A stretch of DNA of 64,000 nt, from the NCBI GenBank assembly GCA_947302355.1, contig CAMYUU010000003.1, positions 38,467 to 102,466 of the forward strand. Reading direction: 5' to 3'. The translations under genes were made by a program, and so were the position numbers. Origin of the DNA: an uncultured Candidatus Saccharibacteria bacterium (lineage in GTDB: Bacteria > Patescibacteriota > Saccharimonadia > Saccharimonadales > Saccharimonadaceae). Below, piece after piece: positions 60,657 through 64,000 of the stretch; positions within the stretch are counted from its first letter, which is position 1; each line of letters opens with the position of its first letter. The notes under the pieces were generated by a model, which saw only the letters and a list, made by a program, of their open reading frames with translations, ran no database searches and was not told the DNA's origin.

Positions 60657-62405
60657 TCATGCTCCCGGCTTAATTTTATAGTAGTCAATGATGTAATTTG
60701 AGACTGTATCAAAGAGATTGCTGGCGATGCCGCCATCTAGATATGCTCCTTCGCCCGACATTTTCACCATGATGACATATTGTGGCATTTCATCTTTTGA
60801 CGCCACGTAGCCGATATAAGTACCAACTGTTTCGCTCATCGTATCGTCATATGCGCCATCTTTAATCACCTGAGCGGTACCAGATTTACCACCTACTGAG
60901 TAGCCAGCTCGGTCGATTCCGCCGTTAACTTTGTAGTTACGGTTATTAACTAACATTTCTCGCATCATAGCACTTGTCTCGTCTGAGAGAATTTTATCCT
61001 CAACTTTTTCGGTTTCTAGTGGTACGATTTCGTTCCCTACTAAGTTTCCTTCTATAATTGTAGGGGTACGCCAATAACCACCGTTAACTACGGCAGAAAA
61101 GGCCGAGGCTACCTGCACCATGGTGACTCCTAAGTTTTGACCGAAGGTCATATTAGCGTACACAGAATCGCGCCCCCACCCTTCATTCGGATCTGGAATA
61201 AATCCTTCGGCCTCAATTATTTCAATCCCTGTTATTTGGCCTAGTCTGAATTTATTATAATAATAATCGTAAAGCTTTTCGCGTCCAGTTTGGTTAATGG
61301 CGGATGGGTTACCACCAAGTAATTTAAGCGCGTAGATTGATCCCGTATTGAGTGACCAGTAAAGCGCCGTCTTCATATCTATGGTGCCATAGAGCATTGA
61401 GCGTTGCTCTGCGTTTTGAATTTTCCAGTCATCCACTATTTCATAGCCTTGATTGAAATAGGTGGTGCTAGAAGTCATCACCCCCTCATTGATGGCCGCA
61501 GAAAAGGACAGACTTTTACAGACTGAGGCCGGTTCGTACGGCACTTCAGTAGTGAAATTAATATAGGCAGAAGCGTCATCTACGTCGCTATAATTGCTTA
61601 AATCATAATTTGGTAAGTTGGCCATAGCTACAATTTTGCCAGTATCTGGCTCCATTACTAATACGGAAGCATTGGTGGCAGCGGTATCATTAACGGCCGA
61701 AATTGCGAGCTCCTCAACCCCTTTTTCTAGGCCACGGTCTACCGATAAAACTATATTGGCGCCATCTTCTGCTGGAATTTTGACGTTGTCGTTACCGATA
61801 CTTAGAGCTACTTTATTAACATCCGCTGTGGTCTTAATTAATCCTTCCTTCCCCGCTAAAGTATCGTTTAGAGACCCTTCAACGCCATACTGACCGACAC
61901 CATCTGAATTTACAAAGCCTAAAAGTCCAGATGCTAAATCGCCCTCCGGATAGACGCGTTGGTTGGTCTTTTTTAGCCAAACCGCCGTTGCACCAGATTC
62001 ATTAATCTCTTCGGCAATCTCGCGAGGAACATTTTTAGCTACTACTGCATACCGGAGTCCTTCTTCGGAGTACACTTCATCTAAATCTGCCACGGCATAG
62101 TCTCTCACGTACTTGTTTACAACTTCTTCAATTACAGCCTTTTCCGTGACGGCTGGGTCGATTACTACCTGGTACGTGGATTGATTTAGGACTACGGCTA
62201 CCGGTTCATCGTCATCCATCATATAAATTTCGCCTCTTTTCGGCGTGATAGTTTCCAGCAAAGTGTGCTGCTCATCTGCTTTAGCCACCCATTGCCCATG
62301 TTCGATGATTTGAATAAAAAAAAGCCGCGCAACAATAATAAAAAGTGCGGCCAAAATAACATATCTCAAAATCCTAATTTTGGAGATAGTCTTATTCTGC
62401 GACAT
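60657..62405 (-). CDS. ftsI: Penicillin-binding protein 2/FtsI-like transpeptidase
   Basis: ITPKRGEIYMMDD; YEPASVCKSLSF (SxxK-like); YSVGGKSGTAQVI (KSGTA). Confidence 0.93.
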   Translation of the reverse strand: MSQNKTISKIRILRYVILAALFIIVARLFFIQIIEHGQWVAKADEQHTLLETITPKRGEIYMMDDDEPVAVVLNQSTYQVVIDPAVTEKAVIEEVVNKYVRDYAVADLDEVYSEEGLRYAVVAKNVPREIAEEINESGATAVWLKKTNQRVYPEGDLASGLLGFVNSDGVGQYGVEGSLNDTLAGKEGLIKTTADVNKVALSIGNDNVKIPAEDGANIVLSVDRGLEKGVEELAISAVNDTAATNASVLVMEPDTGKIVAMANLPNYDLSNYSDVDDASAYINFTTEVPYEPASVCKSLSFSAAINEGVMTSSTTYFNQGYEIVDDWKIQNAEQRSMLYGTIDMKTALYWSLNTGSIYALKLLGGNPSAINQTGREKLYDYYYNKFRLGQITGIEIIEAEGFIPDPNEGWGRDSVYANMTFGQNLGVTMVQVASAFSAVVNGGYWRTPTIIEGNLVGNEIVPLETEKVEDKILSDETSAMMREMLVNNRNYKVNGGIDRAGYSVGGKSGTAQVIKDGAYDDTMSETVGTYIGYVASKDEMPQYVIMVKMSGEGAYLDGGIASNLFDTVSNYIIDYYKIKPGA

Positions 62406-62739
62406 ATCCGGTTACCGTCGCGTTTTCCATAGCCGCGGCAACCGTACTATTTTTGGCTGTGGCAACGGAGGTAAGACGCGCCTTTTCTACTGAAAGATCT
62501 TCTAACTTAGCATTCATTTCGGTGATTTCTGATTCTACGGATGATAATTCATAGTCGAAACTGGTAGCCTTCGTTCCCTCTGCAACGTAAATTAAGGCAA
62601 AAATTAGAGTAAGCATACCAATAATTACAACTTGAGAGATCGAGCCAAGGCTTTTCTTGGTGTGACGGACGGTATTACGATTGCGCACAAAACTGTTTCC
62701 GATTGGTTCTCGCCTTGTAACGTAAGTTTGACTAATCAT
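62392..62739 (-). CDS. ftsL: FtsL-like single-TM septum protein
   Basis: 115 aa, one TM plus coiled coil (LSSVESEITEMNAKLEDLSVEKARL), between rsmH and ftsI. Confidence 0.6.
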   Translation of the reverse strand: MISQTYVTRREPIGNSFVRNRNTVRHTKKSLGSISQVVIIGMLTLIFALIYVAEGTKATSFDYELSSVESEITEMNAKLEDLSVEKARLTSVATAKNSTVAAAMENATVTGYVAE

Positions 62740-62957
62740 TTTTTGTTTTTATCCTCGCTATTTAAATATCAATTTTTTATTTTTAATCCTAGTCCGGGGC
62801 TTTCTAAGAGCAGAGCCATAAGTAACTCTCAGAAAGTTGCCCGGGAAGGTCATACACTCTACACACTCCTGTGTAAACTCCTGGTGGACCCTACAAAGGT
62901 CCATATCGCTATTCTCGAAACCTTGGGCGAGGGCGACTCGCCCAAGGAAGGTAGACT

Positions 62958-63023
62958 TTAGCGGAAATGAACCTTGATTTTTTGGGCGCGTGATTTATTC
63001 GCGACTAAAATTTGCTTTGGCAT
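62958..63023 (-). CDS. Small ORF, 21 aa, MPKQILVANKSRAQKIKVHFR, not in the ORF track
   Basis: AAGGAGG 6-7 nt before ATG, TAA stop, just 3' of rsmH in the same direction. Confidence 0.6.
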   Translation of the reverse strand: MPKQILVANKSRAQKIKVHFR

Positions 63024-63054
63024 ATTTTGCCTCCTTTTTATTTTTTTATTTTGA

Positions 63055-63930
63055 TCAATCCCTGATTGCGACGCGGAGCTTGGCACTTCGTGCGCGAGGG
63101 TTGATGCCTATTTCCTGCATTCCCGCAATATATGGTTTTTTATTGACTAGTTTAAGTTCCGATTCTTCGCCATGACTTGATGCTTCTCTAAAATAGTCTT
63201 TCACTAATCTATCCTCTAGACTATGGAAAGTAATAATCCCAACTCTACCACCTTTGTTTAATAATTTAGGTAAAAGCGGTAAGGTGAGAGCAATCTCGTC
63301 CAATTCATTATTCACGGCAATTCTGATTGCCTGAAAAATCTTGGTCGCAGGGTGAGTTTTGCTGTAACCATGCCATCTAGTGCGGATGAGGTCAGCTAGC
63401 TCTTTCGTGGTGTTTATAGGGCGGTGAGTAACGATAATTCTAGCAAACATCGCTGCGCGACCCTTGCTTTCTTCGCCATACTTGATAAATAGCTCCGTGA
63501 GTTCTCTTTCGCTATACTTATTAATTATGTCCTTAGCCGTTAACGATTGTCTTTGATCCATACGCATATCAAGCGGCGCATCGAAGCGGAACGAAAATCC
63601 CCTTTCTCCCATGTCTAATTGCGGGGAAGAAACTCCAAGATCCGCCAGTATCATATCAAAAGTCTTTCCACACTCAATAAGCTGCAGCACTGCACCATAA
63701 AAATCCATGCATTTAATCTCTAGCTCGGATGGAAATTCGCCCTTCAAATAATTAACTGCGAATTCATCACGATCTACGAGGCAAGAATTCTTATATTGCT
63801 GTGTTACATCCAAAATCTCTCTAGCGTGACCACCGTAACCGGCAGTTAAGTCTAAATAACTCTCTCCGGGATGCGGTTCAAGGGCAGCTAGCACTTCCGA
63901 TAGCAATACAGGGATATGTAATTTCTTCAT
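63055..63930 (-). CDS. rsmH: 16S rRNA m4C1402 methyltransferase
   Basis: HIPVLLSEVLAALEPHPGESYLDLTAGYGGHAREIL; DLGVSSPQLDMGERGFSF; FHSLEDRLVKDYF. Confidence 0.96.
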   Translation of the reverse strand: MKKLHIPVLLSEVLAALEPHPGESYLDLTAGYGGHAREILDVTQQYKNSCLVDRDEFAVNYLKGEFPSELEIKCMDFYGAVLQLIECGKTFDMILADLGVSSPQLDMGERGFSFRFDAPLDMRMDQRQSLTAKDIINKYSERELTELFIKYGEESKGRAAMFARIIVTHRPINTTKELADLIRTRWHGYSKTHPATKIFQAIRIAVNNELDEIALTLPLLPKLLNKGGRVGIITFHSLEDRLVKDYFREASSHGEESELKLVNKKPYIAGMQEIGINPRARSAKLRVAIRD

Positions 63931-64000
63931 GCCTATATTATACAACGTTTGAGATCGTTCAACTAGAAACTTCAGCGGGTTTGTTTCTGCTTTGATTTTT

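Noticed and set aside
1-64000. CRISPR arrays, transposases, integrases, reverse transcriptase
   Set aside because: No regularly spaced repeats and no recognisable motifs of these families in the supplied ORFs. The DGR proposal therefore rests only on the VR pattern.
1-64000. UGA recoding, as in Gracilibacteria/Absconditabacteria
   Set aside because: Housekeeping genes translate at full length with the standard code.

Overview
The window looks like a chromosomal segment of a Patescibacteria/CPR organism, probably Saccharibacteria (TM7)-like. That placement is inferred from gene content and is not a database result. It carries mostly housekeeping genes: gatCAB, fusA, tuf, rpsJ, metK, recA-recX, truB, rpsO, pnp, lepA, gltX, der, phoH, pth, dprA, topA and a rsmH-ftsL-ftsI-mraY-ftsW-murG block. 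It also has a FemAB-type cell-wall cluster, a sortase with candidate substrates, a two-component system, a T4SS-like ATPase, tRNA-Leu(CAA), tRNA-Glu(CTC) and several surface proteins. The most notable observations are: (1) palindromic, G+C-rich insertions kept in frame inside at least five essential genes (gatA, gatB, lepA, der, topA), with shared cores but locus-specific inverted-repeat arms; (2) two distant paralogous surface-protein genes whose C-terminal regions vary in an NNC codon pattern typical of diversity-generating retroelement (DGR) targets, with no reverse transcriptase or template repeat in the window; (3) a SAM-I-type riboswitch whose P1 helix overlaps the metK start codon; (4) several unassigned structured RNAs, including a pnp leader and two stand-alone RNAs with promoter and terminator; (5) widespread leaderless gene starts, with TATAAT 6-7 nt before ATG in about 18 genes; (6) an unannotated 21-aa ORF in the division cluster. 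All structures and families were read by eye; no alignment or folding program was run.
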